Shown here piece by piece: positions 9,500 to 22,978 of a stretch of DNA of 64,000 bases. Position 1 is the first letter of the stretch, and every line of letters begins with the position of its first letter. Made by a program: the position numbers and the translations under genes. Location: NCBI RefSeq assembly GCF_000247695.1, contig NW_004624743.1:5426124-5490123 (forward strand), written 5' to 3'. The notes below the pieces were generated by a model that saw only the letters and a program-made list of their open reading frames with translations, had not been told where the DNA came from and searched no databases. The DNA is from Heterocephalus glaber. Its lineage: Eukaryota; Chordata; Mammalia; Rodentia; Bathyergidae.

Positions 9500-12400
9500 T
9501 GGCAACAGCAGTATTGAAGAAGACTAAGCGCTGAATGGAATATAGGACTAAAAGGTCTGATGTATTCAAACAACTAATAATCATAAAGTATACTGAGTAC
9601 CAATATTATGGCAAAATATAAATTTAAAAGAGATTTCTCATAACTTTTCCCTGGATATAACTTCTTATAGACATTTAAACAAATTTAGCCAGTAAATAAT
9701 AACTGGAAACCATGTACAAGTTCAAGTTCAGGTTACTATCCCTGTTTGGGATATTATTCTTTATGTCGAGATACAGTGTATGTATTTTCCTTTGTTCGAT
9801 TCTATTTGAATACCTTGTAACTAAGACATCTTCTCTAAGATCAATGCCACCCCATCACTATGTCTGAAGTTAGTTACAGATCCTCATACCCACTGTTGGG
9901 CTAGTTGACTTTCAGTCTGCAAAAAGTGATGAATGACATCTATTTGGAGGTAGTTATGCAATTACTCAAACTGCAACATAATTATTTTAGATGACCTGAA
10001 AATTACTCTTATGGAGTCACTTTGTGTGTAACAGCCAGATTCTCGTGCAAATAAACAATAATCATTTTAAGCTAAACAAAGTGCAAACAAAATATAAAGA
10101 ACTCATATCAAGCACACAGTTTGTACTTTGGATAAAGATCCTTTTAAATTTTAAGCATTTCTGTTTCAGAATCCTTGAAGAACTGATTCTTCCCTAGAAT
10201 AACTTATAAATTATACACAAAACATGCCTACGCTCCTTTGGGGAAAGGATGAATTATCATTACTGATGAGGTGAATCAAAACAAAAGTTCAAAGAACATA
10301 CAATAAAACTCACTGAAAACGTTTCAGTTATGTGAGCTTTGCTTGTTCAATAAACTACGTTGTTTACAGATGGAGCCCACCCACCCGCCCTGTGTAATGT
10401 AGCACATTCCTAGGACGTATTCTATCAGCAATTGGAACAACAAAATCTGTCATTAGAGAGTTGGGAGGAAGCAAAACCCATCTTGGGACTGCTGGCTTGT
10501 CCCTGACACTACTACCTCTAGATAGATACAGTATCAGTGAGTTTTGTTATTCTTGCTTTTCTTGTAGGGATTTGTAGGCAAAGTGCTTGGGAAGAGTTTT
10601 TCTCATTACATAATTGTACTTTATCTGAAGTATTAATGAGAATCCTAATTTTCTCAGCTAATCTAATAGGGTCCAATTTTCAAATATAAGATATTAATCA
10701 CTATTACATTAATATCTACAGCATTTTAATATGCATTTTTTCCATGTTAGATACATATCATTTCATCATATTTTACAGTCAAGTGAATTAGCCCAACTGA
10801 GCATTTGGAAATTTGTAACCATGATTTCTGATACATAGATAATGTGCAAATCATACTCTAATGCATCAACCTTAGAGGAGGTGTTTTAGCAATGTATCTG
10901 TAGTGCCATTAAGAAGAAATTTTTCATAATATAGCTACAATCATCAGCATGCTTCCTTCCCAGGATATGAGAGTATAAGACAATGGGATTCTCCAGTTTG
11001 GAAACTCCAAGAAATTTCTGCCTTTTAAAATTATTCTCTCTTCCTCCTTGCCAGCAGGAAACTGTAAGATAATTATTTTATATGACTTTTAAATTACTCT
11101 GAGGAGATCACTTTATGTGTATGTAACATCCAGATTCTGAGACAACTCCAAGGCCAATATACAACCAATATACACAACCAATGATGAAAGATCACCTTTC
11201 ATTGATACTTATTTCCATACCTCAGAAACTGGAAGGCACAGTAGAATAAATGAAGGCCTACATCTCCTGTTGCCCTACTGTGTTAGATTTTCTTCCAGAG
11301 AAATTGTCTTTTCTTTCTGTGAGTTAACTAGGTGCACTGTAAACCTAAAACAATTTGAAATCAGAATCTCCAATTAATAAGTTTTTGACCACATGTTGAT
11401 TTCAATCTTGGAAAATTTGACTTTTTCTTGACCTTCAGCAACCAATTCCAATTTTGTGACAGGTAAAAATGTTTTCTTTACACTTTCTGTATGGTGCATT
11501 TGTATCTTATTCTTTCTCTACCAGTGTCACTGGTTTATAGTTGGGTTTCCTAGTAGATTACTCAAGTAGGGCATTTTTCTTAATGTAGCCTACACTAGTG
11601 GTTTAGCTTTTAATTGATGAAATCTAGAATTGAACAAATGATGACTAAAAATAGGTATCATAGTTGCATAGTTTTGTTGAGATTTTTGTAATGGAGATGT
11701 ATTTTTTTTAAGAACATGGTACAATCAGTCAAAACAAGGAATGGAAACTACAGAGTGAGAACAACAGGTTGGCATGGCAAACATCCAGCTATAAATGAAT
11801 ACACCCATTTCTATTGAACATGAGTTAAGTGGAACAGGAAAGATGCCAATGTTATGACATGATCACACATCTCAAGTTCTTTTTCACCCCCTACTCCCTC
11901 CCCTCATTCTCTCCCTTTGCATCTCTTTGTCCTCTTCCTATTCACAAAAGATCTATCTCCCTGCTTCCCATTACCTTTTATCTTGCTCTTTAATGTATTT
12001 ATGCACTTTGTGTCCTCTGTCCACTCCCGGTCGGTGTGTTGAAGATATCCAGTCCCTCCCTACTGTGTCTACAGGTCACAGAATCCTGGTTTTGGGTCTG
12101 CTACTGTTGCATTTCTCACATCGCCACAATAAACTCTTCTGATTGTGCTTTTTTCCTGAAGCAATCATTTTCCTTGCCTTCTGCAATCCTAAAATTAACC
12201 ATTTGACTTCTGCTCTCTTTGGACGCTTTTCTTTGGTGTCATCAGGAGTATCCATCCTTAACTCATGCAATGAGCAATGGTGTGGCTATTTATTAGGGCT
12301 TCTGCCTATAGGCTCTTTCTAGGTGACCCCACCAAACCTCATTATTTCAAATAACAAAAATTCCTCTTGATAGCAAAAAAATCTGTATCTCCTATTGAGA

Positions 12401-12779
12401 GTCCTACCTTGAATGCCCTCTGATTATTTCCACCTTCTTCCCAGACACATAAGGACTCTTCCAATGCACCTTCATGCAACAAGTCCTGTGCATTCATTGC
12501 ACTGCAGTGCTCCTATCCTTTCCCAGAGAGGATACTTTGTACCTGTTCACATTCTAAAGTCAGAGTGGCCTTCGCTTCCATTTTGACTGTGCCTGTCCCT
12601 AAGTTTCATAGAGGTATGTGACCACTTTGCTTACTCTGAGACACTAGCAGAGTCTACACAGCCCAGCTGTGAACACAGAGCAATCATCTGCTCTGTGCAG
12701 TAATTTTCCTGAGGACTCTGCTTCTCACCCATTCAAGGCTGAAAAATAAGGACTTCCAGGCATAGTTGTGCAATGTAAA
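9500..12779. other. unassigned stretch with one dispersed internal repeat
   Basis: No gene or confident repeat. Two segments, 9971-10055 and 11061-11140, share several blocks (ATAATTATTTTA, AAATTACTCT, TCACTTT-TGTGT, CCAGATTCT) in the same order and may be copies of one old element. 11880-12640 is pyrimidine-rich with short open frames but no recognised domain. Confidence 0.45.
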
Positions 12780-12789
12780 GTGTACATCA

Positions 12790-12995
12790 GGGAACATGGA
12801 AGAGCAGCCCATGGGCCGAATCTGACATATGGAGTATTTGTGTCATGAAAATCATGAATTTCTTGTTTTCATTTTCAAGGTTTGCTAAACAAAACAAAAC
12901 AAAACAAGAAGGATGTCACAGGGACATCACATAGCTTTTAAAACCTAAAGTATTTATCATCAGACTCTCACCAGAAAATTGTGTTGACATTAATG
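12790..12995 (+). mobile_element. possible fossil hAT-type DNA transposon fragment
   Basis: CAGCCCATGGGCCGAATCTG near 12806 and CCTAAAGTATTTATCATCAG near 12944 follow the order of a common mammalian non-autonomous hAT-like element. An (AAAAC)n stretch at 12887-12906 interrupts it. Terminal repeats and 8-bp duplications are not evident, and the orientation assignment is tentative. Confidence 0.35.
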
Positions 12996-14544
12996 CTATG
13001 TGCATGTTGCCCCTGAAGTTGTGCAGTATGCAACCTGTGAAAACATGCATGGCTGTTTTGAGAGAAATGATTCCCCTTGGCAACTAACATATCCAGAACA
13101 GTGTCATTCAGAGGACGAGATCTTAGGACATTTCACTTATTATTTGATTTGATTTGGCCTTAGTTACAGCACAAATACCTGAAAAACAAAAACCTCAGCC
13201 TTCTGGATCTACAAAACAAAACACTGAGTTGCCCTGACCAACATTCTCACTTGCTAATTTCCTTAGGGTGCTGGCCTGTAAGGGTGGTAGATGGAAATCA
13301 GTGTTTGCTGAAGCCAGACAGAAGGAATCCTCTTCTCACTATTCACAGGAGGCATGACACAACACTACACGGTGTTTCAAAGTGACTTGGTTACTGGCCA
13401 TGATTATACCACAGGGGAAAATCAGAAAAACAAGGTTTACATTCTCTTACAAACCCTGCTAAAATGGAGGTGCAGTCTTTTTTTTTTTTTTTTTAGGTCA
13501 GAGAAGGTTAAAAATAACTGAGCTCTAAAATGCAAATAACAATTTTTAAAAAGTCTTACTCTCAACTGTTCCCATGATATAGAAGCCAAGTGAATGTATC
13601 AAAACATCATGTGGATTCTACTCAAAAAGACAGTGTGAAGTGCCTAGAAGCAAAAAGCACAAATTCCATTTCTAAGAAGATACTGAGATAATGAGAAAAT
13701 CGCTAGGAAAGAAGCAAGCGATAAACACTTCAGCCAATCTGAAGCCATCAATATGAAAGGAAATATGCCAAGGCTGTGTGCTTTCTCTTTTAAATCAGAA
13801 TGTAAAAGGAGGAAAACACAAAGAGAAGAAACAATGTCAGTCCCAATTATTGTTCTCCGTCTGGGTAGACACAGAAGTTCTGTGTGTTTTTAGGTCGCTG
13901 TGACTGGGTTGTCTAAAACAATTTCTAAATACGTCTGTTTCCTAGAGCAAATGACAGATGTGCTATTTAAATGAGAAAAAGAAGTAGATTGAACTAAGCA
14001 TAATTGTTATACATTTTCATAATTCTCAGATTAAGAACATGTACTCTAACATGCAATATCTTAATTATAAAATATGTAATCATACAGCACAGTCTTATTG
14101 AATACTTAGTTAAAAACAAGGATTCAATAGTTATCAGTGTTTTTCAGGCATATAAAGTGCCAGTATCTTTACAACAAAACAATAATACTGAGATTATATT
14201 AAAATATCTGTCAATAAAATAGATTCTGATTGCATAATCCATTATATATTTATGTACAGATGAAAATAAGAAAATAGTGTGTGTGGTAGTTTTTATCTTG
14301 TTATGAATACAACTGTTTAGTTTTAAAGATACAAAAAGGAAAGAATAGCTTTGTGATATTAACTTTTGTAAAGTGTTCCTGGGAAAAAAACACTAGATCC
14401 CTAAATAAACGGGAAAGAATTTACACTGAACATGAGGAGCCCCAAATTCCTCATTTACTACTCACTTGGTCCATGAACTAGGAAAGCCACCTGAAGAAAC
14501 GATCATTCATGGAGCATTTGGGATGTGCAGGATGCTTTATAACT
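12996..14544. other. unassigned sequence
   Basis: No element recognised. A T run of about 16 bases lies near 13480 without a SINE attached. Confidence 0.45.
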
Positions 14545-14690
14545 GCTATGAAACTTTAGGAAATAACACCATCCCGATGTTACTGATGAGACACTGAGAT
14601 CAAAGTAGCACTGTATCCAAAGTCACATTGTGAGTGGTAGAGGCACAATTTGAACTGGAGCCTATGCAGCTCATAAACTTCTGTTGTTTC
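14545..14690 (-). mobile_element. MIR-like SINE
   Basis: ACTGATGAGACACTGAGATC, AAGTCACATTGTGAGTGGTA and AATTTGAACTGGAGCC follow the antisense MIR order (gaggaaactgaggc, aaggtcacacagctagtaag, atttgaacccagg). It is old and diverged, with no duplications. Confidence 0.6.
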
Positions 14691-15349
14691 CTAGGACTCG
14701 CTGCCTAAATTTCTCTGAGAGTCATTTTATGTTCGAGGAAGATACTAGGTCCCCTTATGCCTTTCACCTCTCCTAGTCTCTCTGTCCTTCCTGCAACTCT
14801 TGATGCCCTTCTTAAATCTAGTCACACCTGTCAGATAACATCCTTTCATCTCTTCTGCTCACTGCTACTTGTTGGCCCTTTCATAAATAGAGTGAATGGA
14901 CCCTTTCCACTTGTTTTTCCTGGGCTTTTCATGTTAATTCTTCATGTCCTATTTGTGGATTTCATTCATCTATTTAAAAAATAATCCATTCACATGAAAA
15001 TAATCATGTTATAGGGAATGAAAATAAACATTATCTCTTCCATGATACTGCTTAAAGTGATAAAAGTTTGTACTACTGAGAACTATACAGGTTTTTCAAT
15101 GATACTTCTATTTTTAAAACAAAATATCACTATTTTAAAATAAACAATTATTTCCATGGCTCCTTGTGACCTGAAATTACATGTGAATATATGTATGTTT
15201 ATTCTTAATGCTAATGATATATATTGGCTAGCATAACTTTTAAAATTGTGTTTAGTTTTCATTAAAACTATGTCTATTTGGAATACTGTAAAAATTTGCT
15301 GCTTGTACTCCTCCTTAATCCAGTACTTTGGAATTTTATCCACAGGATT
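14691..15349. other. unassigned sequence
   Basis: Pyrimidine-rich 14750-14960, then AT-rich. Nothing recognised. Confidence 0.45.
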
Positions 15350-16660
15350 AGCATATGTCAGGTTACATGATTCTATTACTGGATATTATTTCACTGCAGA
15401 GTGAAACTACTAGAAGTTCTTCCAAAATGATCCCATCATCAATAAAGGGGAAATCTGTTTCCTGCATTCTTGACAATATTTGTTATTGTTTATAGTATTT
15501 ATTAAAACTATTCTAGTGAGTATGAAACAGTATATTAGTCATTTTGCTGTTATTATAATGAAATACATAAAAAAACTAACTTAAAACAAGAACATACCTT
15601 GAGTTCATAGTTTGTTTGTGAATATTTTCTCTCTTGATTTATTTTCCTTGTGTGCTTTGGTTAGGATTTAAATTTTGATGATATCCAGTTTATCACATTT
15701 TTTCTTTTATGGACCACACTTAGGGTATTGTATCTAAGAAAGCTTTATTTATTTCCTTCAATACTAACTTATCTTTGCAATTGGCTTTTCATAGATACCG
15801 CTTACCAGATAAAGACGTTCAATTGCATTTCAAGTCCTTTTTTATATCAAAAATGACTGTAAGATTCTGTCAAGTGATTTTGTTTTATCTATTGAAATAA
15901 TAATTTTTTCCTTCTATTAATTTTCCAATGGCAAAACATTCTTGCAATCAACAGGTAAGTTCTGCTTAGGTATTATATATAAGCCATTCTATATATTACT
16001 GGACTTCACTTGCTAGTATGTTTTGAGGATTTTTGTTCTTATATTCATTGGTTATGCAGTTCTGTAGTTTTCTTTTTTTTGTATTTATTTGTCTGGCTTT
16101 GCTATTGGGTAATACATTACTTATAGAAAGAATGAGTTTTGAGATTATTTATCTTCTTCTATTACCTAGAAGAACTTATGAAATATTGACATCATTTCAT
16201 CTTTAAAGTTACATAAGATTCACAAGACATCCGAGTCCAATTTTTTTGTTGGAAGATTTTTAATTACTGATTCAATTTCCTTGCTCTTTAGGAGTCTATT
16301 CAGACATTCAATTTATACTTCAGTGAATTTTCTTAGTAACAATCTAGAAATTTGTCTATTTTATCTAATTTCAATAATTTTTTGGCATAAAATTATTTAC
16401 TCTTCCTTCATAATTCTTCGATTTTTTAAGGAAGAAAAGCTCTGTCCCTCTTCTATGCATGCTTTTCATGATTGTGTGCTCTGCTTTTCTTTGTTAATCT
16501 TGCTTAGAGTTTGTGATTTTGTGGCTTAACTAATCCTTAATTTCATTAATTTTCTCTGTACTTTTCTTGTTTTTCTTTTAAATTTCAGTGATTTCTATTC
16601 TAATTTTTTCATGTCCTTTCTTCTGCTTAACTCCCGTTTGGTTTTCTTTTTTGCCGCTGC
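15350..16660 (-). mobile_element. old antisense L1, internal ORF2 part
   Basis: Read on the minus strand this carries diverged ORF2 sequence in L1 order. Increasing plus-strand coordinates walk from the C-terminal region (GTGAATATTTTCTCTC near 15619) to the reverse-transcriptase region (GAGGATTTTTGTTCTTATAT near 16025, then GTTCTGTAGTTTTC near 16059) and on towards the endonuclease side. Frames are broken throughout. The spacing is shorter than in a full L1, so internal deletions are likely. Confidence 0.7.
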
Positions 16661-17154
16661 TAATGGTATCTGAGCACATACAACGGTCCTATCTGGGTCA
16701 GACATGCAAATGGGAAGGTTGTGTTATGGAAACAGTATGGTATTCCTTCCTGCTCTATAGTCATTTCTTCCTAAATCCACTGGGGTGGCTGGAGAAGAAA
16801 GCTAAGGTAGAAAAGTAAGCGAGGTTTTTCCAATAAATAGATCCTATTGTACCCTAATCACTCGGCCAAATATATTCTCTCTTTCCTGGATCCACCTTAA
16901 CGCATGCACTTCATAGCCCCTTTTCAGCTCTATTATTAGCCAACATACCATTTTCTCCAGGAAAAAAATGTGCCCTGACTGTTTAGGTTTGAAAAATAAC
17001 GTAAAATGAGAAGGGTCAAACTAATGAATAATTTATGTTCCCCACCAAGGTGTTGCTTAGATAAGGAACAAAAGGGGTTCTAAGCAGAGCAAGAAATGGG
17101 GTTTTCTCATAAAGACATTTTTGTATGATGTTGGGGTTTGCTGTTATCAAAGTG

Positions 17155-17194
<40 letters not shown>

Positions 17195-18185
17195 AAAATC
17201 TCCAGGTGCCACTGGCTTCAGAACAATAACAGAACTTTCGGATCAAGAAACTTTCTGATGAAAACCATAATTTGCAAATTGCAGACTCAAATGATCTATT
17301 TGAAATCTGACTTCAAGTGTGCAGGCCATAAAAATAGAAAATATTTGATCATATCCTAAAATATTCACAGTCTATGCCTCGAGTCAAAATCACAGCCATT
17401 AGAACTTTTCATTCACTTCCTTTAATCTGTCCAAAGACATTAGAAGCAATTTCTCCCTCCTACTACTTTAGAGTATTTCATGTGGTTCATATCAATTCAT
17501 AGCATAAATTCCCCTACAATATTCACTTTTAGGGGCTTTTAATTTCAGTAAATCAGAGAAAGGAATGGAAATGAATAGTTTATTTTTGATTTCCACAGTT
17601 TTCTGTATTTTTTTCTTTTTTTATTGTGAGTTTAGTTTACTTCTTTCAGGTCCAAGTAAACCATATATCCAATTCCAGTTTATTTATTTCTCTGAGATTC
17701 TTTGAGCTTAATCTTCTGTGGTATAAAGCCTGGTGTCATTCTTCATGGGAACATTGTGAACAATGGACACTGTCAATTAAACTCAAAAATAGATTGACTT
17801 ATTGAATCAAAAAGGAAGGCAGTATAATTTATTTTGAGGAGAAAATGACACAAGATTTGCTCAAAATCCCCCTATGAGAATGGCAAACTTGGGACCCGCT
17901 TCCGGTCTATTCAATTGCTTATGTTTGTCACTGTGCCACAGACCTCACAATTACTGCAGTCTTATCAAACATTTTGAGCTTAATTTTGCACATTTTACAC
18001 TTCCTGCTGATTCAAGTGGCTAAATTGAATCCTTTGAATGTTAATTGGCTTTTAGGTCACAAGATCTTGGTAGATTACCAGATGCACTTCAGCTTGTCTA
18101 TAGTCTGAATGTTTTTTTCTGCCACATGAAAATCTAAAGAAAGTATTGAACTCTGTCCAGTCAAGAAGATAAACATATAATAATG
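16661..18185. other. unassigned sequence with a TA microsatellite
   Basis: No element recognised apart from (TA)17 at 17156-17189. Confidence 0.45.
17156..17189. repeat. (TA)17 microsatellite
   Basis: A pure TA run. A small open frame around 17138 is produced by it and is not a gene. Confidence 0.95.
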
Positions 18186-18531
18186 AATATATATACCTCA
18201 ACATATGTATTATTCAGCTTCCCAGTTGGAGGTAGAAAAGTGGTCAATGCCTTGAAGTTAAAGGAAGAAAGGCTTAATTTGGCTTATGGTTGCAGAGGTT
18301 TCAGTCCATGGTTAACTGGCTCTTGGGGAAAAGTTGAGCAAAGGTACTTAGTTCATGATAGCTAGGAAGCAGAGCAGGGGAAGAGGACCAGAGACAAAAG
18401 AGCCAGAAACCAGATATAGACCACAAAGTCACACCTCTGGGACACACCTAGTCCCATCCAGACCTGTGGTTTTCTAATTCACCAGGTGGATTCCAGACAA
18501 ACCAGGTTGGCAATTAAGCTTAACTATCACA
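18186..18531 (-). mobile_element. MaLR-type LTR
   Basis: Antisense MaLR order: GAAAGGCTTAATTTGGCTTA, GTTTCAGTCCATGGTTAACT, then a purine-rich middle and TTCTAATTCACCAGGTGGAT with the end AAGCTTAACTATCACA. The last block matches the terminal part of a MaLR LTR well. Confidence 0.55.
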
Positions 18532-20128
18532 GCCCACATTCACCAAGTCACATCATTTTCTGTATTAATACGAGATTAACATGTCAAACAGTGTCCAAAA
18601 ATGATCATAGATACTTTGTGGGAATAAGAAGCATATCTGGGACTTATGTTATTTTTCAAACAAATAAGAGTACATAAAGTAGCTCAGTAGTTCTACCCCC
18701 AGAAGTTAATATGTTCTGTTTATGATGGCCACAATTCAAACACAGGGGGCAGTCTAGAAAACTATCTCACTTGTCTATAATAAACATTTTCTCCAAGATT
18801 TGTGATAATCTTGGAATTTTGAAAATTTTCTTAAGCCTACTCTATTAACTATGTGCTCCTAACACAGGTACCTTGAGACTATTTAATCTTCTCTCCCAAA
18901 CAGTGCATTTCAGTTGACCATGAACTGAGTAGTTGCAAATTTGTTCCCATTAGAAATAAAAAAAGGGGGGAGAGAGATAGAGATAGATAGATAGAGGGGG
19001 GGGGCACAGAGAGACCAGAGGGAGAGAAATGATTATTAGTACAGTAGTAGAGGGGGAGAAAGGAAGAAAGGAGAGTGTTTCAACATTTCTTCCCTTCCAG
19101 ATGATTTTCATATTTCAGATTTATTAACTGGTTTATGTCTCTGAGTATCATGAAATGCGGCTTTCATAAAGATCAATAGCAGGCATCATGAAGGTGTTTT
19201 AATCATTTTTTGTCAAACTAGATTGTTTAATTTAAGACAGAGATCTTAAATAGTCATTCAATAGGTGATTTAAACCTTTAGGAAATGGTCAGAACTTCTA
19301 ATGGGATGATTATAAATAAAATAATCAAGCAACTTTAACACTTATTATTTGATATGCTGCATTTAATCATTTTATTCATCCTAAATTTAAATATTGCTGG
19401 ATGCAAAAATGGTTAAATGTCAAATGTTATCTGAAATTCTACTTCTAATATGCAGGTTTTTAAAAATCCAGCTAACTAGTTTTCTGTTCCTATTTGATAG
19501 GCATTACCTATCATGCCAACTAAATACCCCGAAGAGGAAAATATCTTCAGATGAATTCAATGAAGGTCAATATCATAAGTTCTCACTTAATTCTTCTCTC
19601 TATATAATTTACTATAGCAGTGTAATCTAATGTAGGCTGTTATTATATGAGACCATAGCAAATTTGAAAAGAATAAGGGATGCTATTGTCATATATAGTG
19701 AAATTTAGAGCTAGTACACTAAATGGAAAATCATTCCTTAAACTAGGTTTGAGATTTAGCATTTCATGTTCTCATGACATGGATATATGCCCAATGAATG
19801 TCATACAATTCCCTGACACTGCTTGGTCTTCAAAATCATACTTCTCTGGCAACATTACAGATGTTCTTGGTGCAGGTCAGGACTCCAGTAGTGGTAAGAA
19901 TGGGTGAAAAGTCTGTCATAACATTCTTATTTCATGTGGTTCATAGAAATTTGTAAACCTACTAATGGATGTTAGTTTCTGATGGACGTAGAATAGAATC
20001 ATTATTGTTCCTTTGTTTTTACCATTCCTATATATTGGCTATAAATTTGTATTTAAATAAAGATTAATTTGCTACTGTGAATTAGCATAGAGTACATTAA
20101 ATAATTTAATGTATCCAATATTACAATA
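18532..20128. other. unassigned sequence with purine-rich tract
   Basis: A G/A tract with GATA units and a G9 run lies at 18961-19075. The rest is AT-rich and unrecognised. Confidence 0.45.
18961..19075. repeat. purine-rich low-complexity tract with GATA units
   Basis: AGAGATAGAGATAGATAGAT followed by a G run and GA-rich text. It is consistent with a decayed microsatellite. Confidence 0.8.
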
Positions 20129-20548
20129 TTAGTCCCTCTGTCCTTTTATGGAAATCAGCATAAAATTTTCACTGGCCAGTGAAGCAAATGGGCTATGAAT
20201 TCCAAGGAACTTTTGCCTCAAATATTTTTCTGTACTGTGCCTTGTGAAAGGCTTGGATGTGAGAAGACTGCTATCTGCTTGTGAGCATCCAGGGCTACAC
20301 TCAGGCTGCCATTGCTTGGAATTGCACTTCAGGTTCCAACACAGATCTAGTGTAAAGTAGACCTGCATCTCCCTTTTGTGCAGCCTGAGATCTGTGACTA
20401 CACCGCAGTATGTATGTCTCTCCTTGCCTATTTCTTTCCAAGATTGCACCTCATATGTCACACTAGCTTTTCCTTTTTTTTCAGTTTCATAAAATTTCCA
20501 TGTAAAAGAATCAGAGTTAATCATATTTAGCTCAAATATATGTCCCAT
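20129..20548 (-). other. unassigned 139-codon open frame
   Basis: This is the longest minus-strand frame outside obvious repeats and has an ATG start. The translation shows no signal peptide, membrane segment, low complexity or motif I recognise. No poly-A signal, splice context or CpG-rich promoter supports expression. It lies in a slightly GC-richer patch, where longer chance frames are expected. Most likely a chance frame; I list it because I could not assign it to a repeat. Confidence 0.15.
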
Positions 20549-20859
20549 TAATATAAGCCAAAATTAATCGTATAGTTTCTATGAATACATCCTCCGTGTG
20601 TCACCTCCAGATATTGTATATGGATTTTTTTCTATATTCAAATTATGTGGTTGCATCAATGTAGACTACTCATTATCCAGTGAAAGCAAAATCAGATTAT
20701 CCTTTTGTATAGTGCCTAAAAGAGGGAAAATAGTGTTTCATAGTTCTGGAATTATATCTCTTTGAATCAAGCTTATGTATCTAGGTGAAGTAGATTCCAA
20801 GGTGCCTCTAAATGGATTTCAGTTGGTTTTCAAAGGGAAAATAATGAGCCCATTAGTTT
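20549..20859. other. unassigned sequence
   Basis: Nothing recognised. Confidence 0.4.
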
Positions 20860-21235
20860 GTCATCCTTCCTTCTGGTCTGGCCCAGTGCTCCTGTGGACT
20901 TTCAGCCGCCAATATCTTGATCTCTGTGGATGAGAGGTTTTCCGCCTTGCTGGGAGATCATCTGCTCCCTGTACCACATGACACATGGGGAGACCACAGT
21001 GCCAGAGAGCTTCCAATGAACCCTTGCAGCTGCTCATGGTGACACCAACTCTTTCTTCCTGGGTGGGAAGAGGTAGAATTCTCTGCACATCCACTGGGAC
21101 AGGTGAGCTCAAGGGTAAGCTTTCTGTGGCCTCACTGTTTACAACTGGGGAATTGGGTGCAAGAAATTGGCATTCCTTCATGCTCTGTGAATAAAACTGT
21201 TCTCTGATTCTGAGATCTTGTGTTTCCTTTCAGAA
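20860..21235 (+). mobile_element. possible LTR remnant
   Basis: A GC-richer block ends in GTGAATAAAACTGTTCTCTG, CTGAGATCTTGTGTTTCC. An AATAAA hexamer followed by a T-rich stretch near the end is common in ERV LTR R-U5 regions. No second LTR, internal region or target duplication is visible, and the family is not recognised. Confidence 0.25.
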
Positions 21236-22615
21236 AATGTGTGTGTGTAAATACATGTAGACATTTCATTATACACATTAACAATTTGAAAATTTTCATC
21301 TCCAAGGAAACTACTGTTCTTTCAGTGTCATGTTACAATAAAAATATTCTATAAATGTTTTTAACATTTTAAAAGAGACTGCTTAATAGATTTATTTGAA
21401 TATTTTGTTTTCTTTATCTTAACAGAAACTATAACCTGCCTTTACACATAGATAATATATATCTCCTACTTTGCATTTAAGCTAGAGAAACTGTTTCCAT
21501 TTCCATTATTTTCTGCCCTTTTCCCTGTCTAGAATACAAGACTTATATTATGAAACATTTACAATTTTCTCAGAGAAATAACTGCTAATGGAAAATGTTT
21601 TTGGAATTCAATATTACTCCATTTTAGACCATATGAAGCTCAAGTTCCTTAAAGATTTTGACATTTACTTGGAAGCTTGATTTTTAGTTTGGTATAGATT
21701 CACAATTATTTCCTTATTTACAAATGTTTCGTTGTATTATTCTTTTGACAGTAGGAGTTCAGTTCTCCAATTTTAACCATATACTACCTAAATTCTCCTT
21801 CTAATCTTATCTCTTCAATTTATAATTATACTTACTATATGTATACCTTAATGAGTTGGAATCATCTTAATTGGAACATCAGACTGGTACTAATAATTAC
21901 CTCTAAATTTCTATGACTTTGAACATACAATAGTTTGTTTCACAGTGATATACAGTCTTGTGATCACTTTTAAATTTTACTGTATTTTATATTGCTGTTA
22001 AGATTTCTTCTTCCCGTAGGTTTTCACCTTTACTAAAAGCTAAATCTCTATATACAAAAATCAAAATATCTCATAGAGAATTAAAATAGACACTTAAATA
22101 TTATCAACAACAAATCTACTGAAGGAAAAATGTCAGCAACTCCTCTTCTACAGTTATAAAAGAGAATTACCAATGATGGTCATCACTCATATCATTATCA
22201 TATTTTATGCTTTCAGTAGGTAAAGCTAGGGAAGAAAATATAAGATAACCATTATATTTAAACACTTTAGGATTCATTCCTTAATGTCACCTCTGCAACC
22301 ATATTGCATACAAATAGAACCAGGAATATTTTTACTAAACAACCTTGTCAACAAATGGGAGAACTTTTGTGCCTGTGAGAGTCGTGATTAACTTCAGACA
22401 ATGCCTTTATGCTTGTGGGGCTTCGCTGGTTCTAATGCTGTCCAGGGAAGAAACTTTGTAAATTGTGAACAATTTGATTCCCAGTGGCTCTTAGGAGAAT
22501 CTCAACCCTGAAGTCCTCTGTTGTAAGTTATGTTTCCTAGGATTTGTTCATGACAGCATTTAATTTCTGTATATTCAATGCTGGCTATTATGTTCCCAAG
22601 TCAAAAGCAAAATAT
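21236..22615. other. unassigned AT-rich sequence
   Basis: Nothing recognised. Confidence 0.45.
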
Positions 22616-22978
22616 GAACCTGTTATGACCCCACTGTGCTTCTAAGGCTGCCGTAGCACACCCTAAATTGGATAATTCAAGAACAGAAATCTACTTTCCC
22701 CTAGTTCTGGAACCTAGATTTCCAAAACGAATGCACTCACAAGGAAGTTCCCCTAAGGCCTCACCATGACTCGCAGAAGGCCTGCTTCCCTCTGTATCCT
22801 TCCATGGGCTGCTCCCCAGGACTGGCCGTCTTGCTCCCTTTCCACAGGGACACTGATCACATTATTGGGCTCAGCCTCTGTGATTTCATTTAATCTTCGC
22901 ACATCCTTACAGGTTTCATCTCCAAGTAACATCACAGTGGGGTTTGGGCGCCAACCTATTTACTTCAGGCTGTAAAAT
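22616..22978 (-). mobile_element. possible MaLR LTR
   Basis: CTGTGCTTCTAAGGCTGCCG, AACAGAAATCTACTTTCCCC, AGTTCTGGAACCTAGATTTC and TTTCATCTCCAAGTAACATC match the antisense MLT1-like order (gctgccataac, acagaaattta, gttctggaggct, tatctccaaa). Diverged. Confidence 0.45.
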
